A stretch of DNA of 64,000 nt from Argyresthia goedartella (GCA_949825045.1 OX463820.1:6894501-6958500), one strand, 5' to 3'. Shown: positions 28,317-40,607, counted from the first letter of the stretch. Notes: a model not told the origin generated them from the sequence alone. Translations and numbers: made by a program.

Positions 28317-29145
28317 CACTGTATTTTGATTATTTTATAAAATCCCCATATTTAAGTTAAGTATTATCTGCTTGTTTTGTGCTTTTTTGTGTACCGCAGT
28401 AGGTTTTTTTTTATATTTGTTTTCAAAGCGTTGCCGTGGCAGCAGAATTAACATGCAGAATGACCGCTTCCCAGGTGTATTCCGAATTGTTTTCTGCATT
28501 CAACATGATGACTAATACAGATGCAAGCCGTTGTCGCCACAGAATGGCGGCTGTTTATGGGAAGAATGTTATCTCAAAACGCGTGAATGTGAGCTTTATT
28601 TATTTGGATAAATGTCCCGGCGAGCTTTCCCGGGGAAACGTTTTGCGGTGCGGATGGTTATCTAGACGCTTTTATCGGTCTCTAATCTCATGCTAGATAA
28701 AAACTGTCCTTCGGCAACAGCTTTTAATATTAACGTTATATTAACGTTTATAATGTATGACGTCATTACACTTATCTACAGTCAGCTCACTGCTGGGTGT
28801 AATTAGGATATTTTGTGTCAATCTATTAAATACGATGCCAATATATTCGATCCTGTGCAAGTCGATCCGCTGATGATATCGATCTATTGTCAATTGACGT
28901 TATTTAATTCTAATTGTTATATCAACAATATATATCTGGGTATTGTTAATGTAGAATCAAGTCTGAATACAGGACAGAATAGCGAGTGAGATCATCAAGG
29001 ATGTCCCACTGTTTTACTAATAAACTATACGAATTTGTCTGTGCTGGTAGTTGGCTCCGAGTAATTGGGGCATCCGCTGCCTGCCGCAAGTCTCCATTGC
29101 TGGAATACTTTTGTACTCCAATTTCACTTTATGTTGGGTTAAAAT
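28317..29145. other. Non-coding stretch
   Basis: No gene or known repeat seen. Confidence 0.4.
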
Positions 29146-29240
29146 AAACGGTCAAGTGCGAGTCGGACTCGCGCACGAAGGCACCGCATAATGGTATTCA
29201 AGTTTCTTGTATCGTATGTGGTATTGAAAGAAATTTCCCT
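29146..29240 (-). repeat. GGGTTCCGTACCC-family repeat, 3'-end fragment
   Basis: ACGGTCAAGTGCGAGTCGGACTCGCGCACGAAGG (read in two parts) followed by GTATGTGGTATTGAAAGAA. Diverged and truncated. Confidence 0.65.
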
Positions 29241-30259
29241 CCTTACTATAATTGTCTCATTATTGTTCCTTTAATATTAAATTAAAGACCTGTATTACGT
29301 ATTTTTTTTTCAAATATGATCAGTAGGTACATAAGGAGGGTGGGACTGATATTTGCCTATTTTCTTAAATATTTTTTATCTATATATTTCAGGTTTATGC
29401 AAAAAATATATTTGAGATTCTCGCAACAAAACTTTCCTTTAGACATGTCACAAGAAACGGTTTGTTAAACTGTTGTGGTTTGTATTCTTGGATTTTCACA
29501 CGAAAGAGGCGCTGTAGTGAATTGAGGATGCACTGTTTATAATATCCAACAATTCTAACATAATTGGGCTTCCTGTGTACATTATAAACCAGTCGTTTAG
29601 TCCTATGCTTGCACACCACATGTTTCTCCGTAATTGTTAGTGTTGCTACGTGGAACCACGTCATTCGTTGTTTCAAAACAAACGGTTATTTCTAGTCTTT
29701 ACTATACCACTTACATTGTATTTTGGAACTAATTTATGTCTGTTTGCCAGACTGCAACTGAGTCGTGATTCTGAGTAATCGTCGAGATGTAACTTTCGAT
29801 ATTCGTAGCTCTTTGGATCTCTACAACGGATAGTCCGTCAGTTGCTTATATAAATAAAGTGCCGCTTAGTTTGTTTTTTAAATATAATTTTATTTTAGAT
29901 TTTTTATACAGAGTACAATGCCAGTACTATAGTAGCATAAGCGTATCAAAATAAATAATTATCATAAATAAACTAAATAACATTTGAGCGCCCTTGAGTG
30001 TTTGGGTCAAGTTGGCGGTTGGGCCTACGAGTGGGATATCTGTCGTGTACCGACTGACTGTAACAGTGTCAATACCAAAGGGTACCAATTTATGTAATAT
30101 TTACTTGGTAATACTCAGTACGTCATGTCATGACAAAGAATTTCAGGGCTCTCTGTTATTAAAATACATTCACTCAAAGCTGTAGTGTTAGATGGCAAAT
30201 CGCCTTCGTCAATATTTTTGGATTACCTACGAATCTAATGATTCGTTGTTTTTGTTATT
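29241..30259. other. Non-coding stretch
   Basis: AT-rich, no gene or known repeat seen. ORFs here have no domain. Confidence 0.4.
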
Positions 30260-30650
30260 GCTACTCACTTATCATAAACCCTCTTTACTTCGTCCAAAAA
30301 CCGCACGTTACGACCAGCATAATGATATACTACTTGGTAAAAACTAATTTCTTATCTGAATATTGATTCATTATGACCATAATGTATCAATATTTCGACA
30401 TATTATGACATTAAAATTTCGAACGCCGACGCCCGCCTGCGTGCCGCCCCAAGTTTGTCGGTGAAGTTGGTACTACTGAACAAGCTTAACAAGTGCAGAG
30501 CAATGATCAATGCCACAATGCCGGTCGAACATGCGGTTCCTGACCACATCAAACGAGCTTATGATATGTGTGTAGATAAAGTAGTGTATGTAACTGTACA
30601 TAATTAATTATAGCCCTCTATTATGTATAAGTCACATAAACTACTATTAT
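30260..30650 (+). repeat. Foldback MITE copy D
   Basis: Begins CTTATCATAAACCCTCTTTA, contains CCGACGCCCGCCTGCGTGCC and GAACATGCGGTTCCTG, and ends GATATGTGTGTAGATAAAGT followed by a shortened outer module to ATAAACTACTATTA. Confidence 0.75.
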
Positions 30651-31440
30651 TACACATATGTAAGTTGGTTTATGAAATTGCTCATCTAATTGATGTTTCG
30701 TTTCGATATTCGACGACCATACGTTAAAATTCTTCCGATTACCGATAGCCATTTGAGCACCTCTCGCGAGAATTCCGATTTGGTACCGTAGTCCAAATTT
30801 GTCCATAAGCGATCGAGCGTCGAATGTAGACCTTGCCGCGACGCCTCCTGCCGCCCACGGCTTTGGGCCCAAACAGAAGTTGTCATAATTAGCTCGGCAG
30901 ATCAGCGAATACTCAGAACACCTGCCGTGAGTGACGTGGGTGGCCAATGTCACTCGAGCATCTTCAAGAATATACCTGTCAATTTGATCCAAAAATTGGT
31001 AAAGGTTGAGGCAGGCAGGTGGACAGAATTTGTTGCGAGAGAGTTAGTCGCTTCTGTCGCTTGGATACTGGAATTATTGTTGCAATAGCTCTAGCTTAGC
31101 TACCTTTCTTGTCCTGTCTTTGATACTGGTGTATGCGATAAATAGCACTCAAGAGTAAAAATACTTAGCCTAGGAAATGTTTAACCACAATTCAGATCTG
31201 ATGAAAACCTTAATGCGAAGAATGCGAGTATCTCAAACAAACCCTCGATCAGCAACTCTCGCCGTTGCCAGATCCCTGAAGGGCTCATTGCCCAACATAC
31301 CGCGAAACAAATAGACTGCACCAGGAACGGATGACACGTCTTCCGGCGTTCTCTGGGGCAGTCATTAGGCTTAGCATACCACGACGTCGCTGTGCGAAAT
31401 TTCTGCGACCCCCTATGTCTGAGGGAACTTATAAATAAAA
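30651..31440. other. Non-coding stretch
   Basis: No gene seen. A 123-codon minus-strand ORF (30621-30992) partly overlaps MITE copy D and has no recognisable domain. Confidence 0.4.
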
Positions 31441-31720
31441 TCCCACTCGGCAGTGGCGCTCGCGGCGCGCCTAACCGCGGACGGCGCCCGCGCAGCCGCG
31501 CGTTCCCGCCTTCAGTGCCCGCCACCGATACGCAACCGATCGACCGACATGTCTTTGATAACGACACAACTTCAGCATCTAGACAAAATTCTAGAAAATC
31601 CATTGTCTGAGAATCGCAGTAGTGCCATGAGGCCGTGCAGTGCAGTGTTGCCATGCTCACTTATCAACTCGGAGATTTGTTGCAAAGTGATCGAAATGAA
31701 AGTGTGAAGTGGTTGTGTTC
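31441..31720 (+). promoter_or_regulatory. CpG-rich candidate promoter / first exon
   Basis: 31450-31560 is strongly CpG-rich (GCGGCGCGCC, GGACGGCGCCCGCG) in an AT-rich setting. TCAGT, the arthropod initiator motif, occurs at 31514 with a partial downstream element. An ATG at 31549 (ACCGACATGTCT) opens 52 codons, MSLITTQLQHLDKILENPL..., to TGA at 31705. A donor-like GTGAGC lies at 31721. Not in any repeat family seen here. It may be an alternative first exon of a downstream plus-strand gene; coding status is uncertain. Confidence 0.35.
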
Positions 31721-34700
31721 GTGAGCAATAAGTACACTGTCAAAATGATAATCTATTGTTTAAACAGTTCGTGTTCATTGTAAACTTTGTAGTGTTTGAA
31801 AGCTTTTGTTGTATCTCTATTGGTTTGATATCTTGTATTAGCATTATTATGAGACGCAGACCGGTACTGTTGCTTACTACCTTGATGCTCTACCGTAGAG
31901 TCTTTTCGTAGTTTTGTCAACTAGTCTGTAACTGAATCATAGTTAATCTCGCTGGCCAGCATTTGGTGCGATATTAACTCGTAAAGTAAAGTACTACGCG
32001 CCACATTACAAGTATGCTTTATCTAAGTTGAACGCAGTTGTCTGAGCCGTTGGGTGATATGATATGCAAAGATTAATCTAGATAACTTCAGACTATCTAT
32101 CTAGGTATGTCGTAGTTATATAGTTGCATACCCTTGAAATTTACAGATATTTCAGTCTGAAGCTAAAATGATTATTCAATATTTCATCCGCTTATTGTAT
32201 ATGTATAGGTATGTACATATATGTAGCTCGGTCAGGTAAGACTGAACTAACATATGACGCGTCAAAATTTGAAAAGTCATAAATTGCTGTCCGCATAACT
32301 TGCGTAATTGCTAACGAGTGATTTATGATCTTTCACTCAACTGTTAGTTTTTAAAAATCATAATGAATGGCACTGCTGCTGACTAGATTCTAAACACGTC
32401 TTATAACATTCCTATACTTTGTCTACTAAATCCTTCTCAGCAATTGTAACAGTCTTATTAGGTACTACAATATCTGTAAATTCGTCTTTAGTGTGACGGA
32501 TTTTTGCTGGACTAAGACACAGTAATAGACAGTTAAAAATTGGCATAAATCAGGTAATAATATAAGTATAAGCAAAATGCTATTTGAGTAAATAATTCAT
32601 GCTGGAAGGGTATTACCAGCTGTAGAAGGCAGCTGACTTGAAGAATAAGATAACAACTGGTGTTATCGATTTGAAGATAAATAAGTATCACAATATTTGA
32701 AATATTACAGAAATTTCACGGAATGTTGTCATCATTCTTCACCTGGTACATGCGCTTAGCGTCGAAGCTCAGAAATAACTAATTTACTATATTTACGATG
32801 ATGTCTCATTAGTGCGGTGTTTGTACTCATCGTTATTGTCAGGTTTATTTTTGTAACTGTGTGCGTCTGAGACTCGAAAGTAGTCATTGGTTCTTTTAGG
32901 TCTGGCTTCATTTCGTGGGCTTCATAGGAATCAGTAGTCGAGTCAGTTTGTTCTGTTGCCTACACTTTACACTTCTTTGGCGTGTATTGATTTACCTTAA
33001 GTTTATTACCATTCTAACTTCCAATGTTAATTAGTCATAGTACTCTAAAGTAAAGACACTTCATGTAAAGCTCGTTCAGTTGACAGTTGATTTTGATGAA
33101 ACTCGTAATCACTTAACTTGACTTAACTTAACTTGACCACATCTTACGTTATATTTTAGAACTTCTGGGTTCAGACTAAAGGCGATTTGAAGCAAATCAC
33201 ACAATTAATTTCGTTTTAGATAAATATGATGCCTCTTTAAGGGCGTATTTTTTCCTTCAAAGTAATTTGATCACGTAAGAGGAATCTGTTTGTCTCTCGG
33301 TTTTTTGTTGCAAATGTGATACATTTCAGAAATGCTTCTTAAGTATTTGACAGACAGTTGCGAGATACTGTGCCAAAAGAATAAAAAGAACAGTAAACCC
33401 TGCATATTAATATCTCGAAGTTCTTGTGTCACTAGACTGAAAAACCGATACTCCTCGCGCGGATATGAAACAATCTTACACACGGGTAAAGCTAGTTTAA
33501 ATAAATACATGATGTAATATATGAACTAGGTACCGTTATGCTTTTCTGGTAAATCCTATAGTTTAATTTTCCTATAGAGTAAATTCCTAAATAGCACTCC
33601 TAAAACTCATCCTTGTCCACTCCAAGTATACCTCTACAATGCAGCAAACTTTGCAATATCTATTGATACGGTAGGAGGAGGTACACGTATTGTGCTATTT
33701 CAACATTGCTTCGATACATAATGTTGTGGTCAGATTGTATTTCATTCATCGTAGGCGTACGCAACAAAATACAGATGCATGGCCTCGATCGTGTCTTTGG
33801 CTTTTTTGTTGTGTTCTGTCTATTGCTTAAATGCAAATTTTATTTAGTTGTTGATGATCACATCTTCATTTCGGCCATTACAACTTTGCTGCCCTAAAGG
33901 CCATAAATATTATTACCTTTATGTTTGTTGCTGGCTGTGGTTGCTCGCTCTCGCTCCATATGCTCATTTAGGTATCCAAGTGCCATGTAATTGCTAATAG
34001 ATAGTTACGCAAAACTGATTGATGATAACGATCTGGTTGCTAACCGTTACTTCAATTTTGGCCACCAAGCACCGGCCAATATTTACGGGTCGTTCACCTT
34101 GGGAGTTAGCCTGCTTTGGAACATCCCGTTGGATCTTGCTTGTGTGAAGTTGGCATTTATAGCACCAGGATAGCGCATGCCGATGCAACTAACACGGACT
34201 TAGTGTTTACTGACTTTATCCTGTTAGAGTGATCATTGACTTCCAGATCAGATCAGCCCTTCGAGTATTTTTTTTGTTATTATCTTCGCCCGAATCTTTT
34301 ATACCTTGTCTTATTTTTGATGTCATTGTCTGGTACGGAAATAATCAGTTAAATACAACAACAGTGCCTCTCGTTTCGCTAAATAATGATTATTTATTGA
34401 AAAGTAGCGTCTCGTAATACTTCCAAATTAAATGTTTGATTGTTCTCGCGAATTTCAACATACAAGATGATGCAGGGACTTCTGGACTCCCTCTGCAGAA
34501 TATACACAGGTAAGGCCTTGTTTTACCATATCTTAAGCGCGAATAACCATTGAAATAATTGCCCATAATCAAACTGCCAGCACATTGAAACGTGGCCGAT
34601 CTGGTATTTCCTGTTTCATATTGACAGTAGTCAGCAACGTCAGTTTGAAGGCAGATTGATGGATTCAAATTGAATAATTGAATCACGTACAGGGAAGTGC

Positions 34701-35396
34701 AGTGCGGGATGCAGCTGATGCGATCGACCGCGAGATCGAACTCGCAAGCTATTGGAAGACAAGTAAAATGGCTATACTGTACTTGTCTTCCAATACTTCC
34801 AATAGTACAGCAGAGAGATATGGTTTATATTATCACTCTCAGGCAAGCAACGACGATGGTGGTGAATGAGACCCTTCCCAAAACTTCAGCCACCAGTTGG
34901 ACACACGATAAAACATGGCTCCTGCAAACATATCCAACTTTTGCGTCAACGTTGGAAAAGTTAAGCGTTGGTAATGTTGACGACGCTTCTGAGGCTTCGA
35001 ACTGCGAGAATGAATACCCTGATTAGGTAGTGCAACGCTTCCGGTTCCTGATACATTATTCTCGATGTTGGGAATAAGGGACCACTGTGCATATTATTTA
35101 TCATCTGCCGTATCATACAATTTGCTAATTTAAAAAAGGTATAAATAGTCGATGTCCGTGGATACAATCTTAATTTTCCGTAATTTTAAGGGAATAATTA
35201 AATTATTATCATTAATCTACGTAGCCGCAATGCATGCTGAGGTCTTGTTTAATGAAGAAAGCGCAAATCTATTGTTATAATTAAGTATTTATGGAGTGCC
35301 TGTGTTGCGTATTTCTTGTAAAAGATCCTCAATAAATAAATTCAGTGTATATCCAGAATAAAATAACCTTGACGAAAAGTTTTTTTTTCTGTTCAG
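31721..35396. other. Repeat-poor unique region
   Basis: AT-rich, no known repeat and no convincing exon. A short inverted pair (TATTGGAAGACAAGT at 34751 and ACTTGTCTTCCAATA at 34780) flanks GGCTATACT. Confidence 0.45.
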
Positions 35397-35454
35397 CATC
35401 TACGGGTACACAAAGGCCTCTTTGCTCTTTTTGCTGCTCTAGCTAACATGGACG
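35397..35454 (+). CDS. Candidate 58-base exon carrying a start codon
   Basis: A very strong acceptor (about nine T then CTGTTCAG, AG at 35395-35396) is followed 58 bases later by ACG|GTAGGT at 35455. The only ATG is at 35448 in CTAACATGGACG, so the exon would be 51 bases of 5' UTR, then Met-Asp and one base. A second acceptor-like CTGCTCTAG ends at 35442. There is no repeat similarity. Inferred from splice signals only. Confidence 0.3.
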
Positions 35455-35943
35455 GTAGGTATTATTCATATACGTTTAATTAACCCAAGGCTTGAGTCAC
35501 GACTTGGAGCAGTTTTGTCTGAGCGGTGATGAATCTATGTTTAGTCGGTAATTTATAAGTCGGTTTAGTCGTTTTTTTTAGTCGGACGATCGAAGCTTTA
35601 ATATGGACATTGACCTTTGCAAAATTTGGGTATAGGTTCTCGTATTTCGTTGCTCCTGTGGTATGATACTAATAACCAAGGAAACTCTGAGATTTTTTTT
35701 TAAATGCTTTCAACACCGTACCACATAAAAAGCGAGGAAATAAATAAGAATTGGTTGTTCAGAAGACGTGTCCAGATGGGCGAAGAATTTGAATAAAATA
35801 AACCTCAAAATGGCGCTAGTTTCTGACAGAGTATTTGGAACAAAACTTTTACTCAATATTACATACTTTTAATTAATTATAAAATAATAATTTTATCGAG
35901 TTTTTTTTGTTTTTCATCTGACATGTATTTTTTTTTTAATTAT
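35455..35943. other. Non-coding stretch
   Basis: No gene or known repeat seen. Confidence 0.35.
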
Positions 35944-36955
35944 AAGAGTTCTGTCCGTACCTTAAAAAGAAAAACGGAACCATTATAGGATCACTCGCGC
36001 GTCTGTCCGTCCGTCTGTAAAGTATTTGAAACGACGGAATTCTGGACTGATTAAGTTTTGGTACCATTGTGTATCTATGTGACCCAAACACGTTCCGTGT
36101 TACGCAAATTTTGAATTTGGGGGAACGAGTGGAGGGCCAATCAGTTTTTTACGGTATCGTGTGACATGTCAAATGAATGGGCTTGTCGTGAGGATTACAA
36201 GTATTTTTTTTTAATAATTTTGAAAACCTTAGTTAAAACTTATTTAAGGAAAGAGACAATATAATACAAAAAAAATACGTAGTATTTTCAATATTACAAG
36301 AAAACTAGAGTTTTGTTTGGTTTAAATAGGGTGGCACAATTGGGAGGCAAATCAGAAAATAAAATTTAAAAAATCAAAATGTGTGTGACTTATGGCTTGT
36401 TGCGAGGATTTCAAATATACTTTTTTATAATTTTGAAATACTTAGTTAAAAAGTATCTCCGAAACTATTGATCCTCAAATGATAACGAAAATCATAAGTC
36501 TTTACTTAAACATTACAGTAAAACTATAATTAAATAAATAATTAACATAAATGTATCCCATTAATGTCCCCCCCACCAAGGGGCACGGGCCATTACCCGG
36601 ATACGAGTAAAATTGAGCCATACTCCTCCACGCTGGCTCAGTGCCAGATGGAGGGGTGTCGGGTTAGTAGCCAACCCGACTGTCAGATGTTTTCAAGCTG
36701 CCCTAATATTACAACCACCGAGTAGCGATAGTAGCTGGGACCTACAGTTTACCGTGTCAACCGAAACATGGAAGCGTCCTAAACAAATTTCACATAGAAA
36801 CGGACACCCATCCAGTACCCGTCTCAGCCAGATGTTGCTACCCGCACCATCGTATCCTATGTGCGAATACCGCCAGGCCACGGACGTTCAAACATTTTTT
36901 AAATGCTGAGGTACGGGACCCTTAGTGAGCGAGCCCGACTAGCACTTGACTTGTG
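35944..36955 (+). repeat. GGGTTCCGTACC-related repeat interrupted by family X
   Basis: The left part has GTCCGTACCTTAAAAAGAAA, AACGGAACCATTATAGGATC and GTCTGTCCGTCCGTCTGT. The right end (36906-36955) is GAGGTACGGGACCCTTAGTG...GCCCGACTAGCACTTGAC. The family X repeat at 36555-36905 sits inside. Confidence 0.6.
36555..36905 (+). repeat. Dispersed repeat family X
   Basis: CCCATTAATGTCCCCCCCAC, GGGGCACGGGCCATTACCCG, CACGCTGGCTCAGTGCCAGA and GCGAATACCGCCAGGCCACG match 56336-56720 and inverted 7395-7560. No conserved ORF between copies. Confidence 0.7.
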
Positions 36956-37067
36956 TCTTGTTTTAATATAATCTGCCCCGATAAATAGCGTTTAAAAAAC
37001 ATTACGCTTTTTAAAAGCCTTCAACTGTTCTTCTGTTAACCAAAACGTGACAGCTGACGAGAATAAA

Positions 37068-37515
37068 AAAAACCGGTCAAGTGCGAGTCTAAATCGCGCA
37101 CGAAGGGTTCCGTACCACCGTTCAATGGAAGCGATGGCGTGGAGTGAATAGTTTGGATTTTACACAGCAAAATATTGTTTACAAAGTTATTGGTGCGGTT
37201 ACTTTCACACTCCATGTACGTAACCAGGTGCATCCATAAGTTTGTATGTGGTATTGAAAGAATTGTTGTATGGGAGCCCCCTTAAATATTTCTTTTATCC
37301 TGTTTTTTAGTATTTGTTGTTATAGCGGCAACAGAAATACATAATCTGTGAAAATTTCAACTCTCTAGCTAGCTAGGTTCTTGAGATACAGCCTGGTGAC
37401 AGACGGACTAACAGACGGACGAACGGACAGCGAAGTCTTAGTTATTACTAAGACTTCGCTGTCCGTCCGTCCGTCGCGTCCCGTTTGGAACCCTTCGGGT
37501 ACGGAACCCTAAAAA
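37068..37515 (-). repeat. GGGTTCCGTACCC-family repeat, inverted, with internal foldback
   Basis: Starts ACCGGTCAAGTGCGAGTCTA and ends GGGTACGGAACCCTAAAAA. At 37418-37475 the GGACAGCGAAGTCTTAGT segment turns back on itself as ACTAAGACTTCGCTGTCC around TATT. Confidence 0.85.
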
Positions 37516-38363
37516 TAACCCATCACAATCAAATCTATCGACAACGTCCCCTAGAGAACATTAACTTAAAAAAAAATGTATTACTAAGCATAATAATTAC
37601 AACTACTCATAGCACAATGTAATGTTTATCTATACAGACCTTGACAAATATAACTAGACTGACATTTAAAGTAATATTTCATAGTGTTGCGCAATCGCAG
37701 ATTGATTTTGCATAAAGCATCGAACGAGAATGCTATTTATCCACCGTGTCGACCCAGGGTTCAATGTCACATTTAAATCGATGCACTTGTATCGTTCAAA
37801 CTATTACGAGTACGATTACGATCTCAGTATCGATTGTCTTGAAAGATTTATCTCTTTAGTTTTTTGCGAATCGATATTTGGAAGTTACTCAGGAATGCCG
37901 CGTCGCACTGCCAGCAGAAATGATACCGGTCGTCGTCATATTGAAAACCTGAAGTTTTCCACGAGCACGTACGATACAGAAGAAAATGTGGTTTTCGAAT
38001 TAAAGTCTAACGATATCTCGGAACTTAAAGTAGATTTCTTGAGTTGACCATTCTTCGTCGATTAGTAATTACTAACAAACAAACCAACTTAATCTGGTTA
38101 TTTATTTATGATATTTTGAATGAAAGTCCACTGGTTGCCCTGCACCTTGCAGGGCATTCACATCCGTCAAACCCAGTGATGAAAGTATTATCTTTGAAGA
38201 TAGGTATTACATATTTACGTTACCAGCATTTAGTGACTTTACTAGGCTGTGATTTTTAAGAGTGTCTAGGTACTGTACCCTGTATCCCCTTTTCTCTTAA
38301 AAGGGCAAGGAAACTCGACAGGTTGTTTTAGGTCTCTTAAAGGTCCAGCCTCTCCGCCTCAAT
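37516..38363. other. Non-coding stretch with one unexplained ORF
   Basis: No known repeat. It contains the 105-codon ORF at 37730-38047. Confidence 0.4.
37730..38047 (+). CDS. Unrecognised 105-codon ORF, doubtful
   Basis: ATG-started and uninterrupted; the second half reads MPRRTASRNDTGRRHIENLK then YDTEENVVFELKSNDISELK. Composition is hydrophilic with mixed charges and codon use is not strongly AT-biased. No family is recognised and no clear splice signals flank it. It may be a remnant of a gene or transposon, or chance. Confidence 0.18.
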   Translation: MLFIHRVDPGFNVTFKSMHLYRSNYYEYDYDLSIDCLERFISLVFCESIFGSYSGMPRRTASRNDTGRRHIENLKFSTSTYDTEENVVFELKSNDISELKVDFLS

Positions 38364-38371
38364 GTATCGAC

Positions 38372-39532
38372 TAGGGCATGCAGAACCGGTCACGGTTCCA
38401 GATTTTTGAGACCCGGTTCTGGGAGCCGTCAGAACCGGGTGCACCGGGTGCACCCGGTTCCGGCTCATAAGACTGTAATATCAAATAAATCACACAGAAA
38501 CTGAAAGTATATAACGTTATTACGAGGATGAATAAAAAAGTTGGCAAATTATATCAAATAAACATTTATTAGGACACTATAGTTTCAAACAGTCATTTTT
38601 CTCATTACATAACAGGAATATTATAGGTACTCAAAAAGCTTTAACTACACATTAATCAGTCTTTTTAATAAATCAGCATTAATTATCTTTTTATACTCGT
38701 ATGAGTAACAGCAACATGATAAAACAACAAATAATTTCTTTTGTATTACCTAAAGCAACAAATCACCATATTTTCGTTTTAATTTTAATGAATAGCTTTA
38801 TTGGAAATATATTTTTCTTGGTAGTGAGATCGTAAGTAACTTATCACATCTAGGCTCCTATCACTTAACGAGCTGCGCAAGCGATTGCAAATGTAGCCCG
38901 CTGAGGAGAAAATTCTTTCAGGCTCTACACTTGTTGATGGTATGGTTCTTAAATAGTTATATGCTAGTGAAAGGTTTTTACCACGACTTCCACCGTTTTC
39001 AAACAATGCCATTTCTATTTTGACTGTTGTAAAGTAGGCGTCGCGGTCTTGATGTCTCGTCTTATTACTTTTTACGGCTGTAGCTTTTTGCATCTCTATA
39101 TCAAGCTCATCTTTTTGGACATAATCGGATCTGGGACAAGAATTACATCGACTTCATCTGCATTTCCCACCTCATCTTCACCTTGCTCACATATATCGCA
39201 TTGTTCGATCATTGACAATGGCTGTACGAGATTATAACGATACCCCTGCACATTTCATCGCAAGAGGGCCGAGGAAATACAGCCAAATCATCATTTAGAA
39301 AATCAGCAAAGTATTGGTCCGTTCGTTAAGTATTGAAGTGTAGCTGCTTCTATAAGTCGTCGCTGCGAGTACCTTTTCTTTAAAGAATTTTCCATTTTAG
39401 TAGTTAATTTTAGTATTTTTCAAGAACCGGGGGAACCGGGTATGCTTCTTCAGAACCGGGTCTTTCGAGACCTTGGTATACCTGGGTATACCCGGGTAGT
39501 TAGGAACCGGGTATACCCGGGTGCATGCCCTA
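38372..39532 (-). mobile_element. hAT-superfamily transposon, internally deleted (1161 bp)
   Basis: The ends TAGGGCATGCA are inverted at both termini and flanked by the perfect 8-bp duplication GTATCGAC (38364-38371 and 39533-39540). Subterminal clusters of GAACCGGG and GTATACCCGGGT are typical regulatory repeats of hAT elements. The coding remnant lies at 38785-39093 on the minus strand. Confidence 0.92.
38785..39093 (-). pseudogene. hAT transposase, C-terminal dimerisation domain remnant
   Basis: The minus-strand ORF ends in LSLAYNYLRTIPSTSVEPER, IFSSAGYICNRLRSSLSDRS and LDVISYLRSHYQ. The pattern P-(A/S)TSVE-x-ERIFS-x-AG...RSSL is the signature of the hAT C-terminal dimerisation domain. 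A full transposase is about 600 residues with a BED finger and an RNase H-like core; both are absent, so it is inactive. Confidence 0.9.
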
Positions 39533-39540
39533 GTATCGAC

Positions 39541-40607
39541 CCGCAAAGGGATCGTTGCATTCTCAAGGGCTCGCCCGAGTGTCTTGAGATTGAAGGCGCA
39601 AGGTCGGCCGATGGGTTCTATGTTGCTTCTTTAAATAATGCAAGCATGACTTAAACCGAGGTTTATGGCTTAGCACCGAACAATAAAATTTAAGGACAAA
39701 TATAAAAATTAAAATAGTATTGGCTTAGTAAAGCATTGTAACGTTATGAATGTCTCCAACAAAATAAGAAGTGCTATCCTAAATGAAGCATGTAACTGTA
39801 ACCTAATTAACTTAAGTACAAAAATACATTCAATAATAAAAATACAGCCAATTGACAGATCAGCTGGTATGAGAAACGTATCTTACTAATAAACATATAA
39901 ACTACCTAGGTTTATGTAGTATACGGACATGTGAATATACGTTACCAGTACTGATATTATGAATGATATACCCAAGAACCTTATAAAAAAGTACACAGAT
40001 GATAAGAAATACTTGTATAAATTAAAAGAATATTATAATAAGAACGATCTCACCACTCCAGATAGAACAGAAGAGGTCTGGTCTTCGTAGGTGGAAAATA
40101 TGTTATGTAAAAGATGTGTTAAATAAATATATATCTATACATATAATAATTAAAAAAAAATGTATCTTGGTAAAATACATAACGAGAAAGGACTATGGGT
40201 TTCAGATTTCTCTTTTATTATACATAGTGAATGTGCAATACCTTTTATTTTTCGAGACGGACAAGAAAAGTCCTGCTGTTACTGATTTAATAATGAACCT
40301 ATAACCAAAATATTTATCATTTAAATTTTGGAGGATAATCTTTATAGAAATACTTCACCGACATGTTAGCCTCTGGCTACTTCATAAAGCACTCGGAATA
40401 GTGCACTATTATCGTGTGCAACGTGTAAGTAAACCCTACAATATGCTATCCATTGTTGCTTGTACAATTAGCGTGCCAGCGCTAAACGCTCTATTGGCGA
40501 TTTTTATCACAAATACGTGAATGTGGATGGTCTTTATTGTGGTGAAACGATTAGAACTGTGAGTAAAACACTAAAAACTAACATAGCATCATGCTTTTTC
40601 GCATAAG
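39541..40607. other. Non-coding stretch
   Basis: AT-rich; no gene or known repeat seen. The 5' portion continues the sequence interrupted by the hAT element. Confidence 0.4.

Noticed and set aside
30621..30992. 123-codon minus-strand ORF
   Set aside because: Overlaps MITE copy D at one end and has no recognisable domain or splice sites.
31181..31660. 159-codon minus-strand ORF
   Set aside because: Crosses the CpG-rich block antisense to the better candidate; low-complexity Arg/Ala/Pro stretch from GC-rich DNA.
32221..32250. Second recursive splice site at CAG|GTAAGA
   Set aside because: No polypyrimidine tract precedes the CAG.
34495..34515. Recursive splice site at CACAG|GTAAGG
   Set aside because: Upstream tract is purine-interrupted and weak; kept out in favour of 56180.
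37036..37233. 65-codon ORF starting MHLVTYMECESN
   Set aside because: The same peptide recurs at 43301-43627 and 54138-54332 because it lies in the GGGTTCCGTACCC repeat; not a conserved protein.
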